Assembly (NCBI GenBank): GCA_019353055.1
Contig: JABAHL010000003.1
Location: 146,301-210,300 of the forward strand
Source: Faucicola osloensis_C
Lineage (GTDB): Bacteria; Pseudomonadota; Gammaproteobacteria; Pseudomonadales; Moraxellaceae
Length of the DNA: 64,000 nt
Direction of reading: 5' to 3'
Numbering within the stretch: position 1 is the stretch's first letter; the number at the start of each line of letters is the position of its first letter. Of this stretch, positions 1 to 8,949 are shown in pieces. Under the pieces are notes generated by a model. The model saw nothing but the letters and a program-made list of their open reading frames with translations, searched no databases and was not told the DNA's origin. The translations under genes were made by a program, and so were the position numbers.

Positions 1-351
1 GCGATGACCCTCGTGTACGCTAGCTTTTATGGGTTTAAGCAAGGCGCTGTTATCAGTTGGTTTTTAGGGCTGTTTTTGATGTTTGGCGCCATTGTTCATC
101 TGCTGTTAGATGAGATGTTTAGCGTCAACCTGTTAGGGCTGAGTGTCAAAAAATCTTTTGGTACCGCGTTTAAAGTGTTTAAATTCGATCAAGTAGGCTG
201 GTACTTGGGCTTATATGCCATCTTGGCTGCCCTGATTGTGTTTGCCCCGCCATTTAAGGTATTTTGGCAGACGCTACAAGACCCGATTAGTTGGCTTATT
301 TTAAAGAAAAATATCTTGCCTACCGCCATCAACCTACCGAACATTCATTAA
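1..351 (+). CDS. Metal-dependent inner-membrane hydrolase, C-terminal part (YdjM/DUF457-like)
   Basis: The reading frame is open from the first base, so this is the 3' part of a gene starting outside the window. The visible roughly 115 residues hold about three hydrophobic segments. They include a HLLLDE motif followed by a basic loop (VKKSFGTAFK) and end in a short polar tail. This arrangement resembles the LexA-regulated membrane-bound metal-dependent hydrolases (YdjM, DUF457), where conserved His and Asp residues lie at membrane edges; their substrate is not established. The stop codon is one base before the next ATG, so it is probably co-transcribed with the YchJ-like gene. The family call is moderate because the N-terminal half is missing. 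Confidence 0.55.
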   Translation, partial: AMTLVYASFYGFKQGAVISWFLGLFLMFGAIVHLLLDEMFSVNLLGLSVKKSFGTAFKVFKFDQVGWYLGLYAILAALIVFAPPFKVFWQTLQDPISWLILKKNILPTAINLPNIH

Positions 352-352
352 T

Positions 353-916
353 ATGATACATACGTCATCTTGCCCGTGCGGTTCTACACTGTCTTATGCT
401 GATTGCTGTGCGCCCCTGCATATGGGGCAAAAATTCGCCGATAACGCAGCACAGCTAATGCGCGCTCGGTACGCGGCATTTGTGCTTCAACATGTCGAGT
501 ATATCGTTGCCACTACCGCACCTTTTCAACGGCCGCTACTCGATACAAAAGCAATTAGCGACTGGGCGCAGCAGACCGACTGGGCAGGACTTGAAGTCAT
601 CAACCATCTAGCAAAACTCGGCAAACGCCATGCACAAGTCGAGTTTAAAGCCTACTTTTACTTGCCTAATGCATCGACTGGGCATTCCGCGGGTTTGGAC
701 TTAGCGGGTTTGGACTTAGCGGTTTTAGACAACAAAGGTTTAGACAGCAAAGGCGTCCATCATGAGCTATCCACTTTTGTGAATATACCCACCCATGACA
801 ACAGCCGTTGGTATTTTTTGGATCCGACAGTGGTCATGCCTGTGACCCAAAAGCAGCCTTGCCCCTGTGGTAGTGGTGAGAAATACAAACGCTGCTGTGG
901 ACAGTTTTTGGCTTAA
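353..916 (+). CDS. YchJ-family SEC-C motif protein (UPF0225)
   Basis: A 187-residue protein with the YchJ layout: an N-terminal Cys cluster (C7, C9, C18, C19), a central NTF2-like domain containing MRARYAAFVLQHVEYI, and a C-terminal SEC-C zinc motif (C170, C172, C181, C182). SEC-C motifs bind zinc and in SecA contact SecB and ribosomes; the cellular role of YchJ itself is unknown. The start is one base after the preceding stop, implying translational coupling. The unusual part is residues 113-133, where a 15-base tandem repeat inserts AGLDL-type pentapeptides into the NTF2-like domain. Related proteins are usually about 150-165 residues, so this insert accounts for most of the extra length. 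Confidence 0.8.
   Translation: MIHTSSCPCGSTLSYADCCAPLHMGQKFADNAAQLMRARYAAFVLQHVEYIVATTAPFQRPLLDTKAISDWAQQTDWAGLEVINHLAKLGKRHAQVEFKAYFYLPNASTGHSAGLDLAGLDLAVLDNKGLDSKGVHHELSTFVNIPTHDNSRWYFLDPTVVMPVTQKQPCPCGSGEKYKRCCGQFLA
689..745 (+). repeat. 15-bp coding tandem repeat in the YchJ-like gene
   Basis: Two exact copies of gcgggtttggactta (689-703 and 704-718) are followed by diverged copies to about 745. They encode AGLDL AGLDL AVLDN KGLDS. The period is a multiple of three, so copy-number change would keep the frame. Confidence 0.85.
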
Positions 917-1055
917 TCGCTGCACCATTGATAACAAAAACTTTAACAACCGCTCTACAATTTTTTTGTTTTTTAAAAGGGCTTTTTTGCTAGACTAATT
1001 TTATTTGCGATTTTGCGATAAAGACAACAAGACAACGATATTAAAGGAGAGTCCC

Positions 1056-2198
1056 ATGCCAGCGCTACGCCAAGATATTGATCCAGACGGTTTATTAGAA
1101 TACTCTGTGGTCTATACCGACCGCTCGCTCAATCACATGTCCAAAAAATTCCAAACCGTGATGAATGATTTGTCCACAAGTTTAAAAAACGTGTACAACG
1201 CTGATGCGGTGGCAATCGTGCCCGGTACAGGGACTTACGGTATGGAAGCGGTTGCGCGCCAGCTTGCCACTGACCAAACAGTGCTTATCATCCGCAACGG
1301 TTTTTTTAGTTTTCGCTGGACGCAAATCCTTGAAAAAGGTCGTATCACGGATGACGTGACCGTCCTGACCGCACATATCGGCGACAACAGCGATTCAATT
1401 GGGCAACAACAGCAGTTTGAGCCAGTGGCAATCGACGCGGCTGTCGCTGAGATTCAATCTAAAAAACCTGCGGTGGTATTTGCCCCGCATGTCGAAACCG
1501 CGGCAGGCTTGATGCTGCCTGATGACTACATCAAACAACTTGCCGATGCGGTACATAGCGTCGGTGGTTTACTGGTCATCGACTGTATCGCATCAGGCTG
1601 TATATGGCTTGACATGAAAGCGTTGGGCATTGATGTGCTCATCTCTGCGCCACAAAAAGGCTGGTCAAGCACGCCATGTGCGGGGCTAGTAATGATGAAT
1701 GAACAAGCGGTTGCCAAAGTGGAAGCCACCGAATCGACCAGTTTTGGGCTGGATCTCAAACAGTGGCTCACTATCATGCGCGCTTATGAAAATGGCGGTC
1801 ATGCGTATCATGCGACGATGCCAACCGATGGGCTGACCAAATTCCGCGATACCGTCAAAGAAGCCGAAGCGATTGGACTTGATAAACTCAAAAGCGCCCA
1901 ATTTGAATTGGGTCAAAAAGTGCTCTCTGTCCTCAATCAACACGATATCATCAGCGTCGCAGCTGAAGGCTACCAAGCGCCGGGTGTAATTGTGGTCTAT
2001 ACCGACCGTGATGATATGCATAAAGGTGCAGCATTTGCAGCCCAAGGCTTACAAATTGCAGGCGGCGTGCCACTGAAAGTTGGCGAACCTGACAGCTTTA
2101 AAACATTCCGTTTAGGTCTATTTGGGTTAGATAAATTAACAGATGTCGACGGCACAGTCAGCCGTTTTAAGCAAGCGCTTGAGAAAGTATTAGCTTAA
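1056..2198 (+). CDS. Class V aminotransferase (serine-pyruvate / alanine-glyoxylate aminotransferase family)
   Basis: A PLP-dependent fold-type I enzyme of 380 residues. The N-terminal PGTGTYGMEAVARQL segment matches the phosphate-binding region of the family, HVETAAGLMLP precedes the conserved Asp in VIDCIAS, and Lys201 in APQKGWSSTPCAG is the expected Schiff-base lysine. The start at 1056 is chosen because aaaggaga (1043-1050) sits six bases upstream; an in-frame TTG at 1005 would add 17 residues without a ribosome-binding site. It is monocistronic, followed by a strong hairpin terminator. The likely reaction is transamination between a small amino acid (Ser or Ala) and a 2-oxoacid (glyoxylate or pyruvate). 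The exact substrate cannot be read from the sequence. Confidence 0.8.
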   Translation: MPALRQDIDPDGLLEYSVVYTDRSLNHMSKKFQTVMNDLSTSLKNVYNADAVAIVPGTGTYGMEAVARQLATDQTVLIIRNGFFSFRWTQILEKGRITDDVTVLTAHIGDNSDSIGQQQQFEPVAIDAAVAEIQSKKPAVVFAPHVETAAGLMLPDDYIKQLADAVHSVGGLLVIDCIASGCIWLDMKALGIDVLISAPQKGWSSTPCAGLVMMNEQAVAKVEATESTSFGLDLKQWLTIMRAYENGGHAYHATMPTDGLTKFRDTVKEAEAIGLDKLKSAQFELGQKVLSVLNQHDIISVAAEGYQAPGVIVVYTDRDDMHKGAAFAAQGLQIAGGVPLKVGEPDSFKTFRLGLFGLDKLTDVDGTVSRFKQALEKVLA

Positions 2199-2265
2199 TG
2201 ATTAGTGTATGCATTAGCGCATTGATTAGCAGAACAACGGTTTATTTTAAAAGCTCTGTAAACTT

Positions 2266-2294
2266 AAAAGCTCTGGGAAACAGGGCTTTTTTTA
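2266..2294 (+). terminator. Intrinsic terminator of the class V aminotransferase gene
   Basis: The stem agctctg / cagggct (one G-U pair) encloses a GAA-type loop and is followed by a run of seven T. It lies 70 bases after the stop codon. Confidence 0.8.
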
Positions 2295-2305
2295 TCTCTT
2301 AACAC

Positions 2306-3208
2306 TCACTCATACAGCCTTTTTGCCATGCGAAAGGTATTGCAATGGGCTTCCACCACATCGTCGATGTTTTCTGAGTAGCCGCCACCCATCACCACCG
2401 CCACTGGGATTCCATGGGCTTTGGCTTGGCTAAATACAAACGCATCACGCTTGGCACAGCCGTCACGGGTGAGCGCAAGTTTACCGAGCTTATCGGTGGC
2501 GAGCACATCCACAGCGGACTGGTAAAACAGCATATCGGGTTTCACTTTTGTGATGAGTGCTGGCAGCGTATCCATTAATAGTGCTAAATACGCGTCATCG
2601 CCTGTCTCGTTTGGCAAATCAATATCCAAATCGGATGCTTGCTTGCGAAACGGATAGTTTTTTGCCCCATGCATACTGAAGGTAAATACTCGGGGTTCAT
2701 TTGCCATCAAATGCGCTGTACCGTTGCCTTGATGCACATCCAAATCCACGGTCAGAATTTGGGTCGCCTGTCCACGTGCCAACAATAAATTACTCGCCAC
2801 CACCACATCGTTAAACACGCAAAACCCTTCGCCATGATCGGCAAAGGCATGGTGGGTGCCGCCTGCGATGTTGAGCGCGACACCGAATTGTTTGGCGAAT
2901 AGCGCACATTCATAAGTGCCGTGGGCAATCACACGTTCCCGCTCAACGAGCCTTGGCGTCATCTCAAAGCCGATGGCACGCGCGTCTTTAGCGGGCAATG
3001 TTTGGTGTTTTAGATGCTGCCAGTAGGTTTGTGTATGTGTGGTGAGAATTTCGTCTTCGCTCAATCGCTGCGGGGTAAAAAAATTGGCTGGGTTGAATGT
3101 ACCCTCCGCCAATAACCGCGCCGCAATCATCGGATATTTTTGCATAGGGAAACGGTGACGCTCAGGAACGTCATATTTAAAAATATCAGAATAAGCGACT
3201 TTTATCAT
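2306..3208 (-). CDS. Histone deacetylase-superfamily deacetylase
   Basis: A 300-residue member of the arginase/deacetylase fold. The visible motifs are AGGTHHAFADHGEGFCVFND (paired catalytic His), VDLDVHQGNGTA (zinc-binding Asp and His) and VVMGGGYS near the C-terminus. Bacterial members include AcuC-type and acetylpolyamine amidohydrolase-type enzymes that hydrolyse an acetyl-amide with zinc. The true substrate is open. The start at 3208 lies one base from the stop of the upstream glutamine amidotransferase gene, so the two are a tight operon. An upstream in-frame start inside that gene (3256) is possible but unlikely. At about 300 residues it is short compared with AcuC, matching the smaller deacetylases often annotated only as histone deacetylase family. 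Confidence 0.85.
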   Translation of the reverse strand: MIKVAYSDIFKYDVPERHRFPMQKYPMIAARLLAEGTFNPANFFTPQRLSEDEILTTHTQTYWQHLKHQTLPAKDARAIGFEMTPRLVERERVIAHGTYECALFAKQFGVALNIAGGTHHAFADHGEGFCVFNDVVVASNLLLARGQATQILTVDLDVHQGNGTAHLMANEPRVFTFSMHGAKNYPFRKQASDLDIDLPNETGDDAYLALLMDTLPALITKVKPDMLFYQSAVDVLATDKLGKLALTRDGCAKRDAFVFSQAKAHGIPVAVVMGGGYSENIDDVVEAHCNTFRMAKRLYE

Positions 3209-3209
3209 A

Positions 3210-4094
3210 TTATAAGCTCGCCCCCACTTTGCGGGCGATGGCAATGCCTTCTTCAATGGTTAAGCGGGTCGGATTATTAGGGATATCTTTAAATAAAATA
3301 TCACCATCCCGAAACATCAAACATTCATCCACATACAGCTGTTGCCAGTGTTCGTTATAAGTCAAAGGAATGGTGGTAATCAAGGTCACTTTATCGGTCT
3401 GCGAGGTCACTTCACTAAAATCAATCGCCAGCTCACTGTCAGCGAGCTTCGCCTCACCAAATGGCGCTTTACGGGTAATAAAAAATAGCAAACTCCCTGC
3501 ATACGCTAGCTGCCAATCGCCATTGCTAATGAGACAATTAAACAAGCCCAACGCCGATAACTCACGACAAATCGTGGTCAAAAACTGGAATAACACCTCG
3601 TCACTGGGCGGCTCACTAAACTGTGATTTGAGTCGATTGAGCAGATAACAAAACGCCATCTCCGAATCGGTTGTACCTACGGGCTGATAGTGGGTGGGCA
3701 CAGGACTGAGCTGGTCAATAAAATCCATCTGCAATTGCCCATTATGCGCAAACGCCCATTCCTCGCCCCATACCTCACGGACAAATGGGTGGGTATTAGC
3801 CAAGCAATTTGTGCCTTGCGTGGCTTTGCGAATATGGCTAATCACATTCATCGCCTTAATCGGATAACTGTTGACTAAATCCGCCACCGGTGAGCAGAAA
3901 CTTGGCTTGTCATCGTGAAATTGACGCAGCCCTGCTTTACGATTACCCTGCGATGGGTCGGGATTTTTTTCAAAAAACACAATGCCAAACCCATCAGTAT
4001 GGATATCGGTCTGCCCGCCCCGCTGACGAAACCCCGCAAAGCTAAAATGAATATCAGTGGGTGTGTTGCAATTCATACCCAGAAGTTGGCACAT
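3210..4094 (-). CDS. Class II glutamine amidotransferase (YafJ-like)
   Basis: A 294-residue N-terminal nucleophile-type glutaminase. The protein begins MCQLLGMN, so Cys2 becomes the catalytic N-terminal nucleophile after Met removal. Downstream GGQTDIHTDGFGI, ISHIRKAT, NTHPFVRE and AHNGQL are the glutamine-binding segments of Ntn amidotransferases. There is no synthase domain, so ammonia would have to go to a separate partner, or the protein acts as a gamma-glutamyl amidase (the YafJ/DUG3 branch of the family). aaggaaccc upstream of the start is a good ribosome-binding site. The gene directly precedes the deacetylase gene, suggesting both act on an amide or acylated small metabolite; that link is inference. 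Confidence 0.85.
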   Translation of the reverse strand: MCQLLGMNCNTPTDIHFSFAGFRQRGGQTDIHTDGFGIVFFEKNPDPSQGNRKAGLRQFHDDKPSFCSPVADLVNSYPIKAMNVISHIRKATQGTNCLANTHPFVREVWGEEWAFAHNGQLQMDFIDQLSPVPTHYQPVGTTDSEMAFCYLLNRLKSQFSEPPSDEVLFQFLTTICRELSALGLFNCLISNGDWQLAYAGSLLFFITRKAPFGEAKLADSELAIDFSEVTSQTDKVTLITTIPLTYNEHWQQLYVDECLMFRDGDILFKDIPNNPTRLTIEEGIAIARKVGASL

Positions 4095-4112
4095 GGTGAT
4101 TAGGGTTCCTTT

Positions 4113-4376
4113 CTACTGCAATTTTGCTGAGTCGTTATTGTCTACCAAGTCGTCATCCGCTAGTTGCGAGGTGTCATCGATATTATCGAGCAAAGCTTTG
4201 GCTTGCTCAACATCTTCAGGGGCAACCCATAGCACACCGCCTGTGTTTAATCCCATCAAATCAACGAGTTGAATCTGTACGTTGATGCCGTTGTTTTGTA
4301 AATAGATGGCGTGGGTTTCTGCCAATAAGTTGGTCGGGTATTGGGCAAGTTTTTGCCAGTGATTGCTATCGTTCAT
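4113..4376 (-). CDS. DUF2007-family putative signal-transducing protein
   Basis: A small 87-residue acidic protein. The core WQKLAQYPTNLLAETHAIYLQNNGINV followed by GGVLWVAPEDVEQAKALLD matches the DUF2007 pattern, a ferredoxin-like fold whose members are thought to bind PII-like or other regulators; no biochemical role is proven. The start at 4376 is chosen over an ATG 16 codons upstream because gaga lies just before it and the extra N-terminal residues are not family-like. It lies 18 bases upstream of the glutamine amidotransferase gene on the same strand and is probably the first gene of that operon. Confidence 0.6.
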   Translation of the reverse strand: MNDSNHWQKLAQYPTNLLAETHAIYLQNNGINVQIQLVDLMGLNTGGVLWVAPEDVEQAKALLDNIDDTSQLADDDLVDNNDSAKLQ

Positions 4377-4579
4377 CTCTATTGTCCTGTAAGCATGGAT
4401 TTGACAGTGAAGATAGTATAACAATTAGAGGTAATATGCCCCCAACCCTGCGTTATTCTTTTTAGGATAAACGTAATCGGGGCTTTCTTTTGTCCCTTTT
4501 TTACCAATCTATTTGTTTTACCAATGTACCTATTGACGATTTGGTAAATTCTGCCATGCGATAAAAACACCGCAATGCC

Positions 4580-5566
4580 TTATTTAACCTTCCCCCAATG
4601 AAAGCTGGCCAGGCGTTTCATCAAATCAGGATTTTTCACCATAATATTATCGCCCGTGCGACCTTGCTGACGGTTATAATAAATCACATTCAAACGCAGC
4701 AGCCAAAACGTCACGCCCGCCATAGCCATCATAATCGGCAATGCCTTTTTCTCATCATCGTTCAAAGCGCGTTTGCTCTCGTACCCTTGTAAAAACGCTT
4801 GCATTTTGGCGTCATCAAAATTCACCGCTTCGCCATCATTGGCGTTACCCCAAGTGGTGCAAAAATCATTAATGGTAATCGCCACATCCATCACAAAATT
4901 TTCAACACTGACTTCGGTAAAATCAAGCAAACCTGTGAGTGTTGGCTGGGTTTCATCACTAAAATCCCACAGCGTGTTATCGGCAAACATATCTAGATGA
5001 CATAAACCTGTTGGCAAATTTTTGCTCGCTACGGTTTCGTACGCTTGCCAAATATCATTCATCAGTTTGGCTTCATCGCTTGGCATAAACTTGGTTTCAC
5101 GGTCACGCACTAGATGCCAAGGATATAACTCAACGCCATAGTTTTGCGCCGGGTTCAAGGTTTGCAAGGTTTGGTGAAGAACGGCTAAAGCCTCGCCCAT
5201 TTGACGGCACATATCAGGCGTGGTTGCTTTCGGGTGACCGCCCGAGAGTTTTGGTGACACCACAATGGCTTTGTTGTCAAAATACAGCAAAAACTCGCCG
5301 TTTTTGGCGGCTAGCGGTGCTGCTACGGGTAGCTGGTCTTTCAAGCGATTTAGGATAATCGCCATTTTTTGAATTTCATGCGGTTTGCGTTCTTCAAACA
5401 AGGTAAATACATAAGACGGCTCGCCGGCTTTGTCCGTGGTTGTTTCAATAAACCAATTACTGTTTTTGATACCCTGTGTGATAGGTATGGCTTTGGCAAA
5501 ATCCACGCCAAATTGTTGGCAAAAATCACTAAATTGTTGGTCAGTCAACTGGGTATATACAGACAT
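4580..5566 (-). CDS. thrB: Homoserine kinase (ThrB, aminoglycoside-phosphotransferase-like type)
   Basis: A 328-residue protein kinase-like small-molecule kinase. It contains the N-terminal SVYTQLTDQQFSDFCQQFG segment and ITQGIKNSNWF typical of the type II homoserine kinase used by Pseudomonas and Acinetobacter. The catalytic loop is GLCHLDMFADNTLW and the metal-binding segment is LTGLLDFTEV. The reaction phosphorylates L-homoserine with ATP on the way to threonine. The start at 5566 has aagga upstream; the frame is open further, but the extension reads through the divergent hisF promoter region. The intergenic region with hisF is only 92 bases, so the two divergent promoters must be close together. 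Confidence 0.85.
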   Translation of the reverse strand: MSVYTQLTDQQFSDFCQQFGVDFAKAIPITQGIKNSNWFIETTTDKAGEPSYVFTLFEERKPHEIQKMAIILNRLKDQLPVAAPLAAKNGEFLLYFDNKAIVVSPKLSGGHPKATTPDMCRQMGEALAVLHQTLQTLNPAQNYGVELYPWHLVRDRETKFMPSDEAKLMNDIWQAYETVASKNLPTGLCHLDMFADNTLWDFSDETQPTLTGLLDFTEVSVENFVMDVAITINDFCTTWGNANDGEAVNFDDAKMQAFLQGYESKRALNDDEKKALPIMMAMAGVTFWLLRLNVIYYNRQQGRTGDNIMVKNPDLMKRLASFHWGKVK

Positions 5567-5658
5567 AAGGCATCCTTGAAGCGCAGCACACCGATAAAAC
5601 TGCGGTAATGGCAAAGTAAATTTGATAAACTTACGGCTATTATAGAAGGAAATCGAAT

Positions 5659-6417
5659 ATGTTAGCAAAACGAATTATCCCTTGCCTTGATGTTGACAAT
5701 GGTCGGGTGGTCAAAGGTGTACAATTTGTCGACATCAAAGACGCGGGCGACCCTGTTGAAGTGGCGCAGCGCTACAACGAACAAGGCGCGGATGAAATCA
5801 CTTTTTTGGACATCACCGCTACCCATCATGGACGCGACACCACCTATCACACGGTTGAACGCATGGCAGAGACCGTATTTGTACCGCTGACCGTGGGCGG
5901 CGGGGTGCGTAAAGTCGATGACATTCGTCACTTGCTAAACGCGGGCGCGGATAAAGTATCGATTAATTCAGCGGCAATTTTTAACCCTGAATTTGTCGGT
6001 GAAGCGGCAGCACGTTTTGGCAGTCAGTGTATCGTGGTAGCGATTGATGCCAAAAAAGTGGGTGACAATCAATGGGAAATCTTTACCCATGGGGGACGCA
6101 AAGCGACTGGCATTGATGCGGTGGCATGGGCGGTTAAAATGGCAGGTTTTGGGGCGGGTGAACTGCTTGTGACCTCGATGGATTCAGATGGTACCAAAAA
6201 CGGCTATGATATTGCCTTGATGAAGCGCATTACAGATAGCGTGAATGTGCCAGTGATTGCCTCGGGTGGTGTCGGTAATTTGCAACATTTGGCAGATGGG
6301 GTGCTGCAAGGCGGTGTTGATGCGGTACTAGCGGCGAGTATTTTCCATTTTGGCGAATATACCGTGGGCGAAGCCAAACAGTTTATGGCACAGCAAGGCA
6401 TTGAAATGCGCTTGTAA
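5659..6417 (+). CDS. hisF: Imidazole glycerol phosphate synthase, cyclase subunit HisF
   Basis: A 252-residue (beta-alpha)8 barrel. Asp11 in CLDVDNGRVVKGV and the second Asp in VVAIDAKK are the two catalytic acids of HisF, and VGGGVRKVDDI and ASGGVG are the phosphate-binding loops. With HisH it turns PRFAR and glutamine-derived ammonia into imidazole glycerol phosphate and AICAR in histidine synthesis. hisF stands alone here; hisA is 18 kb away and no hisH is in the window, so the pathway genes are scattered as in other Moraxellaceae. gaagga at 5645-5650 is the ribosome-binding site. Confidence 0.95.
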   Translation: MLAKRIIPCLDVDNGRVVKGVQFVDIKDAGDPVEVAQRYNEQGADEITFLDITATHHGRDTTYHTVERMAETVFVPLTVGGGVRKVDDIRHLLNAGADKVSINSAAIFNPEFVGEAAARFGSQCIVVAIDAKKVGDNQWEIFTHGGRKATGIDAVAWAVKMAGFGAGELLVTSMDSDGTKNGYDIALMKRITDSVNVPVIASGGVGNLQHLADGVLQGGVDAVLAASIFHFGEYTVGEAKQFMAQQGIEMRL

Positions 6418-6550
6418 TGGCGAGCCTTGTGAGAACGATAGCCGCTGGTAATAACTAAAAGGGCACAGCAAAAAATAGCCCAAGCCCAAGCTAGCCCAAA
6501 CTAGCCAAAACTGCTATGATATTGGCATTTTCGATAATGACTAAATTGCC

Positions 6551-7462
6551 ATGTTTCCACTAATTTTAACTCACCCGCAATGGGATCCTGTCGCTCTGAA
6601 TTTGGGACCTGTTCAAGCCCACTGGTATGGGCTGATGTATTTACTGGCTTTTGCTGCCGCTTATGCGTTGGCTTGGTATCGCACTAAGTCACGCCCAGAC
6701 TGGAATACCGACATGGTTGCTGACCTGGTATTTTACGGGGCGATGGGCGTGATTCTAGGCGGTCGTATCGGCTATGTGCTGTTTTATCAATTAAGCGAAT
6801 TTTTAGCCAATCCGATGTATTTGTTCAAAATCAACCAAGGCGGCATGTCGTTTCATGGGGGATTTTTGGGTGTCGCCATCGCAATGCTATTTTTTGCCCG
6901 CAAATATCAAAAGAACATTTGGAATGTGCTAGATTTTATTATTCCCTGCGTGCCAACCGGACTGCTGTTTGGGCGTATTGGCAATTTTATCAATGGCGAA
7001 TTGTGGGGTCGGGTGTCTGACGGGGGTTACAACTGGCTGATGCTGTTCCCGCAAGCGGTTAATGAAGACAATGAGCTACTCAAACAAACCCCTGCCCTGC
7101 AAAGCCTTGCGCAGACCTTTATGATTGATGGCAACAATTATTTGTTACTCCCCCGCCATCCCTCACAGCTGTATCAGGCTTTTACCGAAGGGGTGGTACT
7201 GTTTGTTTTGGTTTGGTGGTTTGCCAGCCGGCCGCGTCCGCGTATGGCGGTTAGTGGCTTATTCGTGATGGGCTACGGTATTGCACGTTTTATTACCGAG
7301 TTCTTCCGCCAACCTGATGCTGACCAAGGTTTTATTTTATTAGGGTGGATGACAAAAGGGCAAATCTTAAGCCTACCGATGATTATCGGTGGTTTGATTT
7401 TATTGATTTGGGCGTATAAAAACCAAATTTATGATTGGGGCAGTCAAAAGAATGTGGACTAA
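6551..7462 (+). CDS. lgt: Prolipoprotein diacylglyceryl transferase Lgt
   Basis: A 303-residue polytopic inner-membrane enzyme that transfers diacylglyceryl from phosphatidylglycerol to the lipobox Cys of prolipoproteins. The family landmarks are present: HWYGLMYLLAF, GGRIGYVLFY, the GGMSFHGGFLG motif with its essential His, and the signature GRIGNFINGELWGR. About seven hydrophobic segments are visible. A periplasmic loop around residues 165-205 is longer than in E. coli Lgt. It is followed 31 bases later by thyA and then folA, a common gammaproteobacterial order, and is probably one transcript. Lnt, which completes lipoprotein acylation, is encoded 2 kb downstream on the other strand. Confidence 0.95.
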   Translation: MFPLILTHPQWDPVALNLGPVQAHWYGLMYLLAFAAAYALAWYRTKSRPDWNTDMVADLVFYGAMGVILGGRIGYVLFYQLSEFLANPMYLFKINQGGMSFHGGFLGVAIAMLFFARKYQKNIWNVLDFIIPCVPTGLLFGRIGNFINGELWGRVSDGGYNWLMLFPQAVNEDNELLKQTPALQSLAQTFMIDGNNYLLLPRHPSQLYQAFTEGVVLFVLVWWFASRPRPRMAVSGLFVMGYGIARFITEFFRQPDADQGFILLGWMTKGQILSLPMIIGGLILLIWAYKNQIYDWGSQKNVD

Positions 7463-7493
7463 CAAAGAAAACTAACCAAGGAACTCATCACCC

Positions 7494-8354
7494 ATGATTA
7501 CGTCAAAAAACGAACAAGCCTATTTGGATTTACTTAAACTGGTGCTAGATAACGGCATACAAAAAGGCGACCGTACGGGCACCGGTACCATCAGCTATTT
7601 TGGCGCGCAGATGCGGTTTGATTTGAATGAGGGTTTTCCACTACTGACCACCAAAAAAATCCATACCAAAAGCGTGATTTATGAGCTGCTTTGGTTTTTA
7701 AAAGGCGATACCCATGTCCAATACTTGCAGGACAATGGTGTACGCATTTGGAATGAATGGGCAACCGCCGAGCAAACGGCCCGCTTTGGCAAGCCGGAAG
7801 GCGAACTGGGCGCGGTATACGGACACCAGTGGCGCAACTTCGGGGCTAGCAAAAAAGCGGATGGCAGCTACCATTCAGACGGTTTTGACCAAATCAGTTG
7901 GGTAGTAAATGAAATCAAAAACAACCCAAACTCGCGCCGTTTGATTGTCTCTGGCTGGAATCCTTTGGAGGCCAACGAAGTGGCCTTGCCCCCTTGTCAT
8001 ACCCTGTTTCAGTTTTTTGTCGCCGATGGCAAATTATCTTGTCAGTTGTACCAACGCTCGGCGGATTTGTTTTTGGGTGTACCTTTTAACATTGCCAGCT
8101 ATGCCTTGCTTACCCATATGATAGCCCATGTGACCGGGCTTGGCGTCGGTGAGTTTGTGTGGACGGGTGGTGATTGTCATATCTATAACAATCATTTACA
8201 GCAAGTGCATGAGCAGCTTAGCCGCGAGCCGTTTGCCCTGCCCAAACTTTGGCTCAACCCTGACATTACTGACATTTTTGCCTTTGATTTTAACGATATA
8301 AAAATTGAAAATTATCAAAGCCATGCCACAATTAAGGCTGAAGTCTCTGTATAA
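7494..8354 (+). CDS. thyA: Thymidylate synthase ThyA
   Basis: A 286-residue enzyme making dTMP from dUMP with methylene-tetrahydrofolate, yielding dihydrofolate. Visible are the GDRTGTGT phosphate-binding loop, the catalytic Cys in ALPPCHTLFQF, and RSADLFLGVPFNIASYALL. It is about 20 residues longer than E. coli ThyA, with the extra length around ATAEQTARFGKPEGE and SKKADGSYHSDGFD, an insertion seen in many ThyA proteins. It lies between lgt and folA with short gaps. Pairing with folA makes functional sense because FolA regenerates the tetrahydrofolate that ThyA oxidises. Confidence 0.97.
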   Translation: MITSKNEQAYLDLLKLVLDNGIQKGDRTGTGTISYFGAQMRFDLNEGFPLLTTKKIHTKSVIYELLWFLKGDTHVQYLQDNGVRIWNEWATAEQTARFGKPEGELGAVYGHQWRNFGASKKADGSYHSDGFDQISWVVNEIKNNPNSRRLIVSGWNPLEANEVALPPCHTLFQFFVADGKLSCQLYQRSADLFLGVPFNIASYALLTHMIAHVTGLGVGEFVWTGGDCHIYNNHLQQVHEQLSREPFALPKLWLNPDITDIFAFDFNDIKIENYQSHATIKAEVSV

Positions 8355-8397
8355 GCTTGCAGCCCAATGCCAAAATTCACAACAATAAGGATAAATC

Positions 8398-8925
8398 ATG
8401 AGTTATTCTAATGTGGAAGTCGCCCAAATCGTGGCGATGAGCCAAAACCGCGCCATTGGCAAAGACAATCAATTGCCTTGGCATATCTCTGAGGACTTAA
8501 AACATTTTAAAAAATATACCAATGGCGGTATCGTGATTATGGGTCGCAAGACCTTTGAATCCATGGGCGCAAAACCCTTGCCAAACCGTACCAATTTTGT
8601 GATTACCACCAATTTGGACTACCAAGTGGATGATGATGCCGTCATTGTGATGCACAACCTAGATGACGCACTGACCCAAGCCTCATCGCTGGCGCATGGT
8701 AAAGGTTTACAAACGATTTGGGTGATTGGTGGCGAAAAAGTCTTCCAACAAGCCCTACTGTTTAGTGATCGCTTAGAAATCACCCATGTCGATACCGTGA
8801 TTGACAACGCAGCGGCGTTTTATCCAGAGATTACCAGTGATTTTGTCAAAACATCAGAAAGTGAAAAATTCACGGATGAGCAAAGCGGGTTAAGCTATCA
8901 GTTTGTCACTTACCAAAAAGCTTAA
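8398..8925 (+). CDS. folA: Dihydrofolate reductase FolA
   Basis: A 175-residue chromosomal DHFR. IVAMSQNRAIGKDNQLPWHISEDLKHFK contains the Trp and the catalytic Asp equivalent to E. coli Trp22 and Asp27. IVIMGRKTFESMG and VIGGEKVFQQAL are the NADPH-binding segments. It reduces dihydrofolate to tetrahydrofolate and is the target of trimethoprim. aaggataaatc precedes the start. It is the last gene of the lgt-thyA-folA operon and is followed by a strong bidirectional hairpin. Confidence 0.96.
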   Translation: MSYSNVEVAQIVAMSQNRAIGKDNQLPWHISEDLKHFKKYTNGGIVIMGRKTFESMGAKPLPNRTNFVITTNLDYQVDDDAVIVMHNLDDALTQASSLAHGKGLQTIWVIGGEKVFQQALLFSDRLEITHVDTVIDNAAAFYPEITSDFVKTSESEKFTDEQSGLSYQFVTYQKA

Positions 8926-8949
8926 GCTTGAGTGACGACTCAGCACACA

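Noticed and set aside
4425..4579. Possible terminator hairpin downstream of thrB
   Set aside because: gcccc and ggggc segments can pair, but the stem is interrupted by several mismatches and lacks a convincing T-run.
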